Source: Variovorax sp. dw_308 (lineage in GTDB: Bacteria; Pseudomonadota; Gammaproteobacteria; Burkholderiales; Burkholderiaceae_C). From it: a stretch of 64,000 nucleotides of DNA. The position numbers were made by a program, and so were the translations under genes. Below the pieces are notes generated by a model. The model had not been told where the DNA came from. It made no database searches and saw nothing but the letters and a program-made list of their open reading frames with translations. The stretch lies in assembly GCF_019207085.1 (NCBI RefSeq), contig NZ_JAATOM010000005.1, forward strand, positions 124,001 to 188,000, in the 5' to 3' direction. Below, piece after piece: positions 9,834-20,828 of this stretch (position 1 is its first letter; each line of letters starts with the position of its first letter).

Positions 9834-9882
9834 GCTCCGTCCAAAGGGCACTTCCAATAACCGTCAGAGAAGGCACAAAGAC

Positions 9883-11922
9883 ATGACGCTACGCATCGGC
9901 TGGCCCACCCCGCTGGGCTCGATCCCGTACACCGACGGCGTCAACTTCGCACTCGTCGCGCCCAACGCCACCGCCGTCGAACTCTGCCTCTTCGACAGCA
10001 CCGGCACGCACGAACAGCAGCGCCTGCAACTCCCCGCCTGCACCGACGGCGTCTGGCATGGACGGCTGCCGCAGGGGCAGGCCGGCCTCGTCTATGGCTA
10101 CCGCGTCCACGGCCCGTGGGCGCCGCACGACGGCCATCGCTACAACCCCGCCAAGCTCGTGCTCGACCCCTACGCCCGGGAGATCGTCGGCAGCTACGAC
10201 GGCAGCGACATCTTCTGGGGCCACGACCCCGCGAACCCCCAACAGCCCGATCCACGCGACAACGGTGCGGTCGCCCTCAAGGCTCGCGTGGCATTGCCGC
10301 TCGCACCGGCGGCGCCTTCGCGCCCGCGCGTCGAAGCCGGCCAGCGCGTCATCTACGAACTGCACGTGCGCGGCCAGACCCGGCTGCATCCGGAGGTGCC
10401 TACCGAATTGCAAGGAACCTACGCCGGCCTCGCCGAACCCGCCGTGCTCGACCACCTGCAGCGCCTGGGCGTCACCACGCTGAGCCTGTTGCCCGTCCAG
10501 CATCGCGCCGACGAACAGCGCCTGCTCGGCATGGGCCTCAGCAACTACTGGGGCTATAGCACCATCGGCTGGTTCGCGCCGGAAGCGCGCTACTGGAGCG
10601 GCCGCGCCGGCACCACGCCCGCCAGCGAGTTCCGCGCCATGGCCGACGCGATCCACGCGCGCGGCATGGAACTGGTCATCGACGTCGTCTACAACCACAG
10701 CGCCGAGACCGACGAACTCGGCCCGACCCTGCAGATGCGCGGCATCGACAACGCCCTCTACTACCACCTGCGCCGCGACGACCGCGCGCTCTACGAGAAC
10801 TGGACCGGCTGCGGCAACTGCCTCGACTTCAGCCAGCCGCGCGTGGTCCAGCTCTGCATGGACAGCCTGCGCCACTGGGTCATCCAGCTCGGCGTCGACG
10901 GCTTCCGTTTCGACCTGGCCACCGTGCTCGCGCGCGGCGCCGACGGCGAATTCGATCCACGCGCCCCCTTCCTCGCCGCCGCCCGGCAAGACCCCGTGCT
11001 GGCCGACGCGCTGTGGATCGCCGAACCCTGGGACATCGGCATGGGCGGCTACCGCGTCGGCGAATTCCCGCCCGGCTGGCTCGAATGGAACGACCGCTTC
11101 CGCGACACGCAGCGCGCGTTCTGGCTGCAAGGCGGGGTCTCCCGCGGTGAGTTCGCCCAGCGCTTCACCGCCTCCAGCGACCGCTTCCACCACGACGGCC
11201 GAGCACCCGGCGCGAGCATCAACTTCGTGGTCGCGCATGACGGCTTCACGCTGCGCGACCTGGTCAGCTACAACGAGCGCCACAACGAAGCCAATGGCGA
11301 GCAAGGCCGCGACGGCAGCAGCCAGAACCACAGCAACAACTGCGGTGTCGAAGGCGAGACCGACGATGCCGCCGTGCTGGCCCAGCGCGCCAGGCTGCAA
11401 CGCGCACTGCTCGCCTCGCTGCTGCTTTCGCAAGGCACGCCCATGATGCTGGCCGGCAGCGAACTCGGCCAGACACAGCAGGGCAACAACAACGCCTATT
11501 GCCAGGACGGCCCGCTGACCTGGCTCGACTGGCAGCAGGACGATGGCGGCCTCACCGACTTCGTGGCGCGCGTGCTGGCGCTGCGCCGCGAGGCCGAGCC
11601 GCTTCGGCACGCCGGCTGGTGGCCCGGCACGCCGTTCGATGGCGAGCCGGCCTTGCGCTGGCGCACTCCCGAGGGCAGCGACCTGACCCCTGGCGACTGG
11701 CAACGCCCCGACACGCCCGCGCTGGCCATCCTGTTCGAAACGCCTGCACCCGCGCCGCAGTGGCTGGTGCTGGTCAACGCCGGAACACAAGCCATCGACT
11801 TCGCCCTGCCCCCCGGCAACTGGACCCTGCAACTCGCCAGCGACAACCCGCAAGACACGCCACGCCTACTGGCGGCAGGCGCCAACCTGCCGCCATCGAG
11901 CCTTTGGGTCGCAAGAACGTAG
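9883..11922 (+). CDS. glgX: Glycogen debranching protein GlgX (isoamylase type)
   Basis: A 679-residue GH13 enzyme that hydrolyses alpha-1,6 branch points in phosphorylase-trimmed glycogen. An N-terminal CBM48 module (GVNFALVAPNATAVELCLFD) precedes the barrel. The catalytic regions are VIDVVYNHSAETDELGP, GVDGFRFDLATVLARG (nucleophile Asp), WIAEPWDIGMGGYRVGEFP (acid Glu) and FVVAHDGFTLRDLVSYN. The PWD-x3-GGY-x2-G-x-FP signature separates GlgX/TreX-type debranching enzymes from GlgB. The ATG at 9883 follows an AGAGAAGG-like ribosome site. It is placed between glgB and glgC, so synthesis and breakdown of glycogen are encoded together here. Confidence 0.95.
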   Translation: MTLRIGWPTPLGSIPYTDGVNFALVAPNATAVELCLFDSTGTHEQQRLQLPACTDGVWHGRLPQGQAGLVYGYRVHGPWAPHDGHRYNPAKLVLDPYAREIVGSYDGSDIFWGHDPANPQQPDPRDNGAVALKARVALPLAPAAPSRPRVEAGQRVIYELHVRGQTRLHPEVPTELQGTYAGLAEPAVLDHLQRLGVTTLSLLPVQHRADEQRLLGMGLSNYWGYSTIGWFAPEARYWSGRAGTTPASEFRAMADAIHARGMELVIDVVYNHSAETDELGPTLQMRGIDNALYYHLRRDDRALYENWTGCGNCLDFSQPRVVQLCMDSLRHWVIQLGVDGFRFDLATVLARGADGEFDPRAPFLAAARQDPVLADALWIAEPWDIGMGGYRVGEFPPGWLEWNDRFRDTQRAFWLQGGVSRGEFAQRFTASSDRFHHDGRAPGASINFVVAHDGFTLRDLVSYNERHNEANGEQGRDGSSQNHSNNCGVEGETDDAAVLAQRARLQRALLASLLLSQGTPMMLAGSELGQTQQGNNNAYCQDGPLTWLDWQQDDGGLTDFVARVLALRREAEPLRHAGWWPGTPFDGEPALRWRTPEGSDLTPGDWQRPDTPALAILFETPAPAPQWLVLVNAGTQAIDFALPPGNWTLQLASDNPQDTPRLLAAGANLPPSSLWVART

Positions 11923-11994
11923 CAGCCATTTGGCACGGCCGGTGCTACGCTGACCGCACCTCCAACGCGCATCACAACAACCGGGAGACAACCC

Positions 11995-13290
<1,296 letters not shown>

Positions 13291-13301
13291 GCCCGTTGCC
13301 G

Positions 13302-14762
13302 ATGCGAATCCTCCAGGTCAGCGCCGAGATATTTCCCCTCCTCAAGACCGGCGGACTGGCCGACATCGCCGGTGCGCTGCCGCTGGCGCTGGCGGCAGCC
13401 GGCCAGGAGGTACGCGCCTTGCTGCCGGGCTTCCCGGCCATCCTTTCGGGCGTGAAGGGCCTCGCGCCCGTCGCCGACTTCCAGGCGCCCTGGGGCGAGG
13501 CGGTCCGCCTGCTCAAGGGCCACATCGGCACCGCCGGCGCACCCGACCTGCCCACCTACGTCATCGAGGCGCCCAGCCTCTACGACCGCCCCGGCAACCC
13601 CTACGAAGACGGCAACCGGCAGCCCTATGCCGACAACCACCGGCGCTTCGCCCTGCTCGGCTGGGCCGCCGCACGCATCGCGCAAGGGCTCGACCCAAGC
13701 TGGCAACCCGAACTGGTGCACGCACACGATTGGCACGCCGCGCTGGCGCCCGCCTACCTCGCCTTCGCCGACTGGACCGGCCGACCGCGCGTGCGCAGCC
13801 TCTACACGATCCATAACCTGGCCTACCAGGGCGTGTTCCCGCCGTGGACCTTCACCGAACTCGGCCTGCCGCACCAGGCCTTCCATCTCAACGGCCTTGA
13901 ATACCACGGCCAGGTCTCGTTCATGAAAGCCGGCCTCTTCTACGCCGATCGCCTCAGCACGGTAAGCCCGACCTACGCCGGCGAGATCCAGACGCCCGAG
14001 CAGGGTTTCGGCCTCGACGGCCTGCTGCGCAGCCGCAGCTACACCCTGCACGGCATCCTCAACGCGGTCGACGACGCCATCTGGAACCCCGCCAGCGACC
14101 CGCTGCTCGCCGCGCCCTTCGACGTGCGCCGCCCCGGCGGCAAGGCCGCCTGCAAGGCCGCCCTGCAACAGAAGCTCGGCCTGGCCGCAGCGTCCGACGC
14201 CCCCCTCTTCGTCATCGTGAGCCGCCTGACGGAACAGAAGGGCCTGCCGCTGGTGCTCGACGGCCTGGACGCCCTGCTCGCCCAGGGCGGCCAGCTGGCC
14301 CTGCTCGGCAGCGGCGACGGGTGGCTCGAAGACGCTTTCCGCCAGCGCGCAGCCGCCGCGCCTGACTCGGTGAGCGTCACCATAGGCTACGACGAGCCGC
14401 TTGCGCACCAGTTGTTCGGCGGCAGCGACGTGACGCTGGTGCCCTCGCTGTTCGAGCCCTGCGGCCTGACCCAGATGTACGGCCTGCGCTACGGCAGCCT
14501 CCCCTTGGTGCATCGCGTGGGCGGGCTGGCCGACACCGTGGTCGACACCACGCTGGAAGACATGGCCGCCGGCACCGCGACCGGCTTCACCTTCGACGAG
14601 TTCAGCGGCGAGGGCTACCAGCGTGCCATGCGCCGCGCCTTCGCCCTGTATGCCCGCCCGTCAGACTGGCGCCGCGTGCGTGCCACCGCCATGCGCCGCC
14701 CCGCCGACTGGGGCACGGCCGCCGCGCGCTACATCGAGGTCTACAAATGGGCGTTGAGTTGA
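13302..14762 (+). CDS. glgA: Glycogen synthase (ADP-glucose type)
   Basis: A 486-residue GT5 glycosyltransferase that transfers glucose from ADP-glucose to growing alpha-1,4 chains. The N-terminal [20 protein letters not shown] contains the KTGGL ADP-glucose-binding motif; [16 protein letters not shown] and [15 protein letters not shown] are standard GlgA blocks. The C-terminal GT-B domain has [19 protein letters not shown] and [18 protein letters not shown], with the conserved catalytic Glu and ligand-binding residues. The ATG at 13302 is preferred over a TTG two codons upstream because it gives the canonical MRIL start. The end overlaps the open frame leading into glgP, and the two are probably cotranscribed. 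Confidence 0.97.
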   Translation: MRILQVSAEIFPLLKTGGLADIAGALPLALAAAGQEVRALLPGFPAILSGVKGLAPVADFQAPWGEAVRLLKGHIGTAGAPDLPTYVIEAPSLYDRPGNPYEDGNRQPYADNHRRFALLGWAAARIAQGLDPSWQPELVHAHDWHAALAPAYLAFADWTGRPRVRSLYTIHNLAYQGVFPPWTFTELGLPHQAFHLNGLEYHGQVSFMKAGLFYADRLSTVSPTYAGEIQTPEQGFGLDGLLRSRSYTLHGILNAVDDAIWNPASDPLLAAPFDVRRPGGKAACKAALQQKLGLAAASDAPLFVIVSRLTEQKGLPLVLDGLDALLAQGGQLALLGSGDGWLEDAFRQRAAAAPDSVSVTIGYDEPLAHQLFGGSDVTLVPSLFEPCGLTQMYGLRYGSLPLVHRVGGLADTVVDTTLEDMAAGTATGFTFDEFSGEGYQRAMRRAFALYARPSDWRRVRATAMRRPADWGTAAARYIEVYKWALS

Positions 14763-14821
14763 AAAAAAGCCAACCCGGCCCCGCTCTTGCTTACAAGAAA
14801 GACGACTCTAGGGATACGCGC

Positions 14822-17296
14822 ATGACGATCGAAGAATTTGCCTACGACCACCCCGACCGCGACGTCGCGGCCTTCAAGCGGGCCGTCGCCAACAAGCTGA
14901 TCTACACGGTCGGCAAGGATCCCGTCGCCGCCAGCCAGGACGACTGGCTGCACGCCACGGCGGCGGCGGTGCGAGACCAACTCGTCGAGCGCTGGATGGC
15001 GACCACCCGCGCCAACTACAAGCAGGACCTGAAGCGCGTCTACTACCTCTCGATGGAGTTCCTCATCGGGCGCACCTTCACCAACGCGCTGCTCGCGCTG
15101 GAGCTGTACGGCACGGTGAAGCAGGCACTGACCGACTTCGGGGTCGACATCGAGGCGCTGACCGAGCGCGAGCCCGACGCGGCGCTGGGCAACGGCGGCC
15201 TCGGTCGGCTGGCGGCCTGCTTCCTGGATTCCATGGCCACGCTCGGCGTGCCCGGCATGGGTTACGGCATCCGCTACGAATACGGCATGTTCCGCCAGCG
15301 CATCGTCGACGGCCAGCAGGTCGAGACGCCCGACTACTGGCTCACGCGCGGCAACCCCTGGGAATTCCAGCGCCCCGAGGTCAACTACCGCGTGCGCTTC
15401 GGCGGCCACGTGCAGAAGCGCGTCGGCCATGACGAGCCCTACGGCGCCGCCCACTGGGTCGACACGCACGACGTGCTGGCCGTGGCCTACGACACCATCA
15501 TTCCCGGCTACGGCACGCCGGCCACCAACACCCTGCGGCTCTGGTCGGCGCGCGCTACGGAGGAGATCGACCTCTCGGCCTTCAACCGCGGCAACTACAT
15601 GGCAGCGGTGGAGAGCAAGAACCACTCCGAGAACGTCTCGCGCGTGCTCTATCCCGACGACTCCACGCCGTCCGGCCGCGAGCTTCGCCTGCACCAGGAA
15701 TATTTCTTCTGCAGCGCCAGCGTGCAGGACCTGCTGCGCCGCTACCTGCGCACCCACACCAACTTCGACAAGCTCGCCGAAAAGGTCAGCATCCACCTGA
15801 ACGACACGCACCCCGTGCTGGCCGTGCCCGAGCTGATGCGCTTGCTGCTGGACGAGCACAACCTGCCGTGGGACGCCGCCTGGGAGCAGGTCCAGAAGGT
15901 GTTCAGCTACACCAACCACACGCTGATGCACGAGGCGCTGGAGACCTGGCCGGTCGAGATGATGGGCCGCATCCTGCCGCGCCACCTGCAAATCATCTAT
16001 GACCTGAACGCGCGATTCCTCGGCTCGGTGGCGCTGAAGTTCGGTGGCGACCACGAACTGATGCGGCGCCTGTCGCTGGTCGACGAATCGGGCGAGCGCC
16101 GCGTGCGCATGGCCTACGTGGCGGTGCTCGCGAGCCACTCGATCAACGGGGTCTCGGGCCTGCATTCGGAGCTGATGAAGCAGTCGATCTTTGCCGACTT
16201 CAACAAGATCTTCCCCGAGCGCTTCAACAACAAGACCAACGGCGTCACGCCGCGCCGCTGGCTGGCACAAGCCAACCCGCCGCTGGCCAGCCTGCTGGAC
16301 GCCCGGATCGGCCGCGGCTGGCGGCGCGACCTCAACCAGCTGCAGGCGTTGCGGCCGATGGCCGCGCAGGCGCCCTTCGTTCGTGCCTTCCGCCATGCCA
16401 AGCGCGAGAACAAGCTGCGCCTGGCCAACTGGATCGAGCAGCACATGGGCATCGTCGTCGACACCGACGCCATGTTCGACGTGCAGGTCAAGCGCATGCA
16501 CGAATACAAGCGCCAGCTGCTCAACGTGCTGCACGTCATCACGCGCTACCACCGCATCCTCGACGAGCCCGATGCGCCCCATGTGCCGCGCGTGGTGGTG
16601 TTCGCCGGCAAGGCCGCGTCGGCCTATGCCATGGCCAAGATGGTGATCCGCCTCATCAACGACGTCGGCACGGTCATCAACAACGACGAGCGCGTGGGCA
16701 AGCTGCTGAAGGTGGTGTTCCTGCCCAACTACAGCGTGAGCCTGGCCGAATGCATCATCCCGGCCGCCGACCTCAGCGAGCAGATCTCCACCGCCGGCAC
16801 CGAGGCCTCCGGCACCGGCAACATGAAGTTCGCGCTCAACGGCGCGCTTACCATCGGCACGCTGGACGGCGCCAATGTCGAGATGCAGCAGAACGTCGGC
16901 GCCGAGAACATCTTCATCTTCGGCCACACCACGCCGGAGGTTGCCGACATCCGCGCCAAGGGCTACCAGCCGCGCGACTACTACGACAACGACCTCGAAC
17001 TCAAGCGGGTGCTCGACGCGATCCGCGACGGCATGTTCTCGCACGGCGAGCCTTCGCGCTACCAGCAGGTCTTCGACACGCTGGTGAACTGGGGCGACAA
17101 CTACCTGCTGCTGGCCGACTACGCGAGCTACGTCGAAATGCAGGAGAAGGTCGACGCGCTCTACCGCGACAGCGACGCATGGACCCGCATGGCGATCCTC
17201 AACGTCGCCGGCATGGGCGCGTTCTCGTCAGACCGCACGATCGCCGAGTATTCGTACGATATCTGGAAGACCAAGCCGGTGCACTTGGAGAGCTGA
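14822..17296 (+). CDS. glgP: Glycogen/starch/alpha-glucan phosphorylase
   Basis: An 824-residue GT35 enzyme that releases glucose-1-phosphate from glycogen using pyridoxal phosphate. The PLP lysine is Lys669 in [19 protein letters not shown], the most conserved block of the family. Others are [17 protein letters not shown] and [18 protein letters not shown] near the N-terminus and [15 protein letters not shown] in the C-terminal half. The frame is open from an ATG at 14747 inside the end of glgA, but the ATG at 14822 gives a length close to E. coli GlgP (815) and has an AGGGA motif upstream. It ends the glycogen cluster and converges on exbD. Confidence 0.95.
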   Translation: MTIEEFAYDHPDRDVAAFKRAVANKLIYTVGKDPVAASQDDWLHATAAAVRDQLVERWMATTRANYKQDLKRVYYLSMEFLIGRTFTNALLALELYGTVKQALTDFGVDIEALTEREPDAALGNGGLGRLAACFLDSMATLGVPGMGYGIRYEYGMFRQRIVDGQQVETPDYWLTRGNPWEFQRPEVNYRVRFGGHVQKRVGHDEPYGAAHWVDTHDVLAVAYDTIIPGYGTPATNTLRLWSARATEEIDLSAFNRGNYMAAVESKNHSENVSRVLYPDDSTPSGRELRLHQEYFFCSASVQDLLRRYLRTHTNFDKLAEKVSIHLNDTHPVLAVPELMRLLLDEHNLPWDAAWEQVQKVFSYTNHTLMHEALETWPVEMMGRILPRHLQIIYDLNARFLGSVALKFGGDHELMRRLSLVDESGERRVRMAYVAVLASHSINGVSGLHSELMKQSIFADFNKIFPERFNNKTNGVTPRRWLAQANPPLASLLDARIGRGWRRDLNQLQALRPMAAQAPFVRAFRHAKRENKLRLANWIEQHMGIVVDTDAMFDVQVKRMHEYKRQLLNVLHVITRYHRILDEPDAPHVPRVVVFAGKAASAYAMAKMVIRLINDVGTVINNDERVGKLLKVVFLPNYSVSLAECIIPAADLSEQISTAGTEASGTGNMKFALNGALTIGTLDGANVEMQQNVGAENIFIFGHTTPEVADIRAKGYQPRDYYDNDLELKRVLDAIRDGMFSHGEPSRYQQVFDTLVNWGDNYLLLADYASYVEMQEKVDALYRDSDAWTRMAILNVAGMGAFSSDRTIAEYSYDIWKTKPVHLES

Positions 17297-17326
17297 GGTC
17301 GGGCCCTGGGGCCGAGGCTGCGGAAA

Positions 17327-17464
17327 GCGGACTTGGCCGTACGCGAAGGACGCGAAGGAACGCGAAGGAACGCGAAGGACGCAAAAAAAGACAGAAAGAA
17401 GGTAAGAAGGCCGTTTGTCTTCCTTTCGCGTCCTTCGCGTAACCTTCGCGTCCTCTGCGTCCGG
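17327..17464. repeat. GCGAAGGACGCGAAGG-rich intergenic repeat, copy 1
   Basis: The left part is a run of GAACGCGAAG and GACGCGAAG units; the right part has the complementary CTTCGCGTCC and CTTTCGCGTC units, so the whole can fold back on itself. Its right end (about 17420-17464) is nearly identical to the reverse complement of 34641-34683, and its left end (GCGGACTTGGCCGTACGCG) matches the reverse complement of 34746-34764. It fills the gap between the convergent glgP and exbD and could act as a bidirectional transcription barrier, though no U-tract is evident. Confidence 0.8.
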
Positions 17465-17504
17465 CTACCCGCGTTCGGCAGCCTCGCATCGCAAGACCAG
17501 CAAT

Positions 17505-17960
17505 TCAGCGCGCAGGCGCTTCCGTCACGAAGCCGATCCGGCTCAACCCCGCCGTGTTCGCGATCCCCATGATCTGGACCACCTTGCCGTAGGGCACGGT
17601 GATGTCCGCGCGCAGTTGCACCTCGGTATCGCGATTTTCGAGCGCTGCCTGCTTCAGGCGCGCGGCGAGTTGCGCATCGTCCATGGGCACGTCGTTGAGA
17701 TAGACGATCCCCTTGGCATCCACCACCAGGCTCACGAAGCGCGGCTCGTCGTTCGGCTTGCCCGCATCGGTCTGCGGCAGGTCGAGCCGGATCGAACTGG
17801 CCAGCAACGGCGCCGTGATGATGAAGATCACCAGCAGCACCAGCATCACGTCCACCAGCGGCGTCACGTTGATGTCCGACAGCGGCCGCTGCCCGCCCGC
17901 GCCCGTGGCCCGACCGCCGCTGCCGCTGCTGCTTCCCAGGGCTGAGCGACCGAAGGGCAT
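17505..17960 (-). CDS. exbD: Biopolymer transport protein ExbD/TolR
   Basis: A 151-residue inner-membrane protein of the proton-driven ExbB-ExbD motor that powers TonB-dependent outer-membrane uptake (or the Tol-Pal variant). After a Gly/Ser-rich cytoplasmic start comes LSDINVTPLVDVMLVLLVIF with the essential membrane aspartate (Asp37), a single transmembrane helix to about residue 53, then a periplasmic domain. The ATG at 17960 opens MPFGRSALGSSSG; the reading frame continues upstream through three tandem repeats, but those are repeated noncoding sequence. No tonB lies nearby. Confidence 0.93.
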   Translation of the reverse strand: MPFGRSALGSSSGSGGRATGAGGQRPLSDINVTPLVDVMLVLLVIFIITAPLLASSIRLDLPQTDAGKPNDEPRFVSLVVDAKGIVYLNDVPMDDAQLAARLKQAALENRDTEVQLRADITVPYGKVVQIMGIANTAGLSRIGFVTEAPAR

Positions 17961-18225
17961 GATCAGGCCGGCGCCGGGCCGCTCCCAAGGCGGCCTGCCG
18001 CCCCCTTGGGGGGCAGCGAGCACACGAAGTGAGCGAGCGTGGGGGTCATGTCCAGGCCGGCGCCGGGCCGCTCCCAAGGCGGGCTGCAACCCCCTCGGGG
18101 GCAGAGAGCACACGAAGTGAACGAGGGTGGGGGTCGTCATGTCCAGGCCGACGCCGGGCCGCTCCCAAGGCGGCCTGCAGCCCTCTCGGGGGCAGCGAGC
18201 ACACGAAGTGAGCAAGCGTGGGGGT
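17958..18225 (-). repeat. Three tandem copies of an approximately 90 bp repeat between exbB and exbD
   Basis: Units are 17958-18046 (89 bp), 18047-18137 (91 bp) and 18138-18225 (88 bp). Each starts at a CATG and contains, in order, CCGGGCCGCTCCCAAGGCGG, a C-run/G-run hairpin, AGCACACGAAGTGA and GTGGGGGTC, with scattered point differences between units. The array fills the whole gap between the exbB stop and the exbD start and therefore lies inside one transcript. It contains no convincing gene, although a minus-strand frame happens to stay open through it into exbD. Confidence 0.9.
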
Positions 18226-18230
18226 CATGT

Positions 18231-18923
18231 TCAGATCAACATCGTCCCGGCCGTCGGCAAGCCCGCTTCGGGCCGCTCGCCGAACACCGCCAGCAGGTCG
18301 TGCGCAAAGCCTTCCAGTTCCGCCTCGATCCGCCCGATCACGCGGCCGAACCAGTTGTAGGCCAGCACGGCAGGAATGGCGACCGCCAGCCCGGCGGCCG
18401 TCATGATCAGCGCCTCGCCGACGGGACCGGCCACCTTGTCGATGGTGAAGGCGCCGGACTGCGCGATGCCCGTCAGCGCGTGGTAGATGCCCCAGACCGT
18501 GCCCAGCAAGCCGACGAAGGGTGCGGTCGCGCCCACGGTGGCCAGCAGGATCTGCCCGGCCGACACGCGCCGCATGGTCCCGTGCAATGCCACGCGGAGC
18601 ACCCGCGTCAGGTGCGCGTCGCGCCCGCCCGTGGCGCCGAGGCTGCCCTTCGTCGCCGGTGAACTTGCCAAGCCCTGCAATGCCAGCACCGAGGGCAGCA
18701 CCAGCATGCCGCGGTCGAAGGACTTGACGTGGTGCAGCGCCTCGGTGAGCGTGTGCGCCTGCCAGAAGGCCGCGACGCTGCGCAGCAGGTCGCGCGTGCC
18801 GCCGCGCAGGAACCAGGTCTTCCAGAGAATGACGACCCAACTCCCGATCGACATCGCCAGCAACAGCGCCGCCACGCCGCGGCTGACACCGTCGCCCTGG
18901 GTCAGCTGCTCGAGGACGGTCAT
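18231..18923 (-). CDS. exbB: Biopolymer transport protein ExbB (MotA/TolQ/ExbB proton channel)
   Basis: A 230-residue protein with three membrane segments: about residues 15-35 (ALLLAMSIGSWVVILWKTWF), about 125-150 (VGATAPFVGLLGTVWGIYHA) and about 165-190 (EALIMTAAGLAVAIPAVLAY). The last two blocks are the signature of the MotA/TolQ/ExbB family, which forms the proton-conducting pentamer around ExbD. It starts 25 bp after the dapB stop and is probably in one operon with bamE and dapB. Whether the pair energises TonB or another system cannot be decided here. Confidence 0.93.
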   Translation of the reverse strand: MTVLEQLTQGDGVSRGVAALLLAMSIGSWVVILWKTWFLRGGTRDLLRSVAAFWQAHTLTEALHHVKSFDRGMLVLPSVLALQGLASSPATKGSLGATGGRDAHLTRVLRVALHGTMRRVSAGQILLATVGATAPFVGLLGTVWGIYHALTGIAQSGAFTIDKVAGPVGEALIMTAAGLAVAIPAVLAYNWFGRVIGRIEAELEGFAHDLLAVFGERPEAGLPTAGTMLI

Positions 18924-18948
18924 CCGGTGACAGCGGGCCCGAAGTCCG

Positions 18949-19749
18949 TCACTTCAGGCCGAGCACGTCGAACATGTCGAACAGGCCGGCCTTCTTGTCG
19001 GCCAGGAAACGCACCGCCCGCAGGCTGCCCTGGACGTAGTGCGCCCGGTTGCCCGACTTGTGCGTGATCTCGATGCGCTCGCCGGTGCCGGCGAACAGCA
19101 CGGTGTGTTCGCCCACGATGTCGCCGCCGCGTATCGCGGAAAAGCCGATGGTGGACGGGTCGCGCTCGCCAGTGATGCCGTCGCGGGCGTACACGGCGCA
19201 ATCCTTCAGGTCGCGGCCCAGCGCGTCCGCGATGACCTCGCCCATCTTGAGCGCGGTGCCCGAAGGCGCATCGACCTTGTGCCGGTGATGCGCCTCGATG
19301 ATCTCGATGTCGTAGCCCGTCGAGAGCGCCTTGGCGGCCATTTCGAGCAGCTTGAAGGTGACGTTCACGCCGACGCTGAAGTTCGGCGCCAGCACGATCG
19401 CGATGTCCTTGGCGAACGCGGCGATCTCCACCTTCTGCGCATCGCTGAAGCCGGTGGTGCCGATGACCGCCTGCACACCAAGCTCGCGGCATGCCGCGAG
19501 ATGCGCCAGCGTGCCTTCAGGTCGCGTGAAGTCGATCAGCACCTGTGCGTTCTGGAGGCCCTGGCGCAGGTCGGCGACGATCGGGACGCCCGAGTTGAAT
19601 CCGAGAAAGGCGCCGGCATCGCTACCGATGGCGGGGCTTGCGGCGATATCGAGCGCACCGGCGAGCTGGCAGTCGTCTGCGTCGCGAACACCCTCGATCA
19701 GCATGCGCCCCATGCGGCCGGACGCGCCGGCAATGGCAATGCGATGCAT
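18949..19749 (-). CDS. dapB: 4-hydroxy-tetrahydrodipicolinate reductase
   Basis: A 266-residue cytoplasmic enzyme of the lysine and meso-diaminopimelate pathway. The N-terminal Rossmann fold opens with [17 protein letters not shown] (GxxGxxG dinucleotide motif). The catalytic and substrate-binding block is [20 protein letters not shown], with the conserved His-His-x-x-Lys and DAPSGTA. Length is normal for the family. Its ATG shares a base with the bamE stop (TGATG), so it is translated with the outer-membrane assembly lipoprotein, a common betaproteobacterial gene order. Confidence 0.97.
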   Translation of the reverse strand: MHRIAIAGASGRMGRMLIEGVRDADDCQLAGALDIAASPAIGSDAGAFLGFNSGVPIVADLRQGLQNAQVLIDFTRPEGTLAHLAACRELGVQAVIGTTGFSDAQKVEIAAFAKDIAIVLAPNFSVGVNVTFKLLEMAAKALSTGYDIEIIEAHHRHKVDAPSGTALKMGEVIADALGRDLKDCAVYARDGITGERDPSTIGFSAIRGGDIVGEHTVLFAGTGERIEITHKSGNRAHYVQGSLRAVRFLADKKAGLFDMFDVLGLK

Positions 19750-20303
19750 CAGCGACCCGTCGATTCGAGGGGGGGATAGCTCGCCGGCAGCGGCGCGCGC
19801 GCGGCGGTCTCTTCAACGGGCTTTTCCGGCTCGGCCGGCGCGATCTTCTTGAGCTTGTCTTCCGGAACCTCGAGCTCGGGCACCTTGCCGCTCTTGCGAC
19901 GCGTGTCGAGCGTGGCAACGAATTCTTCCTCGCTCGGCATCTCGTCGCCTTCGAAGCGCTGCAGCAATTCGCCGTCGAAGTACAGCGTCAGGCGACGCTG
20001 CTGCGGCTCCACGCCCTGGCGCCGAATCGTGAACACGTAGTCCCAGCGACTGGCATGGAACACATCGCTCAGCAAGGAGGTGCCGAGGATGTCACGTACC
20101 TGCTGGCGGGACATGCCGGTGCGAAGCGCGCCGACCTGTTCCTTGGAAACGAAATTGCCCTGCACCACTTCGATCTTGTAGGGCGTGACCGCCGTGAGCG
20201 CGCCGCGCGTGCTGTCCGCAACGCTGCTGCAAGCCGCCAGGCTCAAGCACGTCAGCAGTGCGGCGGCCAGCGCGCCCGATCGGCAATGGGGGATGACGGG
20301 CAT
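19749..20303 (-). CDS. bamE: Outer membrane protein assembly factor BamE (SmpA/OmlA)
   Basis: A 184-residue lipoprotein. The signal peptide ends [11 protein letters not shown], giving lipidated Cys25. The mature N-terminal domain is the SmpA/OmlA fold ([20 protein letters not shown] then [20 protein letters not shown]), as in the BamE subunit of the beta-barrel assembly machine. It is longer than E. coli BamE (113 residues) because of a charged, proline-rich C-terminal tail from about residue 125. It is transcribed divergently from fur, with 85 bp between the starts; the minus strand has a TACAAT -10-like box at 20336-20341. Confidence 0.92.
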   Translation of the reverse strand: MPVIPHCRSGALAAALLTCLSLAACSSVADSTRGALTAVTPYKIEVVQGNFVSKEQVGALRTGMSRQQVRDILGTSLLSDVFHASRWDYVFTIRRQGVEPQQRRLTLYFDGELLQRFEGDEMPSEEEFVATLDTRRKSGKVPELEVPEDKLKKIAPAEPEKPVEETAARAPLPASYPPLESTGR

Positions 20304-20353
20304 GGGGAGAAAGGGTAGCGATATGATCGAACCATTGTAGCGGCTGGCCCCCG

Positions 20354-20368
20354 GCGGACCCGGTCCGC
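20354..20368. promoter_or_regulatory. Perfect 15 bp palindrome in the bamE-fur divergent region
   Basis: GCGGACC-C-GGTCCGC is a perfect 7+1+7 inverted repeat placed between the two start codons, 20 bp before the fur ATG. It does not look like a Fur box (which is AT-rich), so it may be a site for an unknown regulator or simply a small hairpin in the fur leader. Confidence 0.35.
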
Positions 20369-20388
20369 GGGCCATCACTGAAACCACC

Positions 20389-20808
20389 ATGGCCAACATC
20401 GAAGAACTCAAGAACACCGGCCTGAAGGCCACGCTCCCGCGCCTGAAGATCCTCGAGATCTTCCAGACCGGCGGGCAGCGGCACATGACGGCGGAAGACG
20501 TTTTCCGCGTACTGCTCAACGAGCATTCCGACATCGGCCTGGCCACCGTCTACCGGGTGCTGACGCAGTTCGAGCAGGCCGGCATCCTGGAGCGCAGCCA
20601 CTTCGAGAGCGGCAAGGCGGTCTACGAACTCAACGAAGGCAAGCACCACGATCACCTGATCTGCACCGGATGCGGCAAGGTCGAGGAGTTCTACGACCCC
20701 GAGATCGAGCGCCGACAGCAGATGATCGCCCAGGACAAGGGCTGGATCCTGCAGGATCACGCGATGTCCCTCTACGGCCTCTGCGCCAGCTGCACCAGTC
20801 GAAGGTAA
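20389..20808 (+). CDS. fur: Ferric uptake regulator Fur
   Basis: A 139-residue metal-dependent repressor. The N-terminal winged helix contains [20 protein letters not shown] and [20 protein letters not shown] (recognition helix). The dimerisation domain has the metal-binding [20 protein letters not shown] block and a second cysteine pair in LYGLCASC, so both structural and regulatory metal sites look intact. It is of standard length and encoded singly, divergent from bamE. hprK converges on it with 20 bp between stops. Confidence 0.97.
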   Translation: MANIEELKNTGLKATLPRLKILEIFQTGGQRHMTAEDVFRVLLNEHSDIGLATVYRVLTQFEQAGILERSHFESGKAVYELNEGKHHDHLICTGCGKVEEFYDPEIERRQQMIAQDKGWILQDHAMSLYGLCASCTSRR

Positions 20809-20828
20809 AGCCGGGTAAAGACGGCCGG

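Noticed and set aside
9306..9860. Small proteins in the glgB-glgX gap (several overlapping frames on both strands)
   Set aside because: They are translations of the structured repeat elements, are Arg/Ser/Gly-rich and occur on both strands through palindromes; no ribosome site or domain.
13296..13301. TTG start two codons upstream of the glgA ATG
   Set aside because: The ATG at 13302 gives the canonical [12 protein letters not shown] start; no better ribosome site favours the TTG.
17327..17464. CRISPR-like array from the regular GAACGCGAAG units
   Set aside because: Units are about 10 bp with no spacers, and the other half is their reverse complement; it is a palindromic repeat. No cas genes are present anywhere in the window.
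17505..18215. N-terminal extension of ExbD through the tandem repeats
   Set aside because: The frame is open, but the extra residues are translated repeats (variants of HFVCSLPPRGLQ) before a normal ExbD start at 17960; the repeats are noncoding elsewhere in such genomes.
20304..20388. Fur box in the bamE-fur gap
   Set aside because: The only AT-rich stretch (GATATGATCGAACCATTGTAG) matches the Fur consensus poorly, so autoregulation is not claimed.
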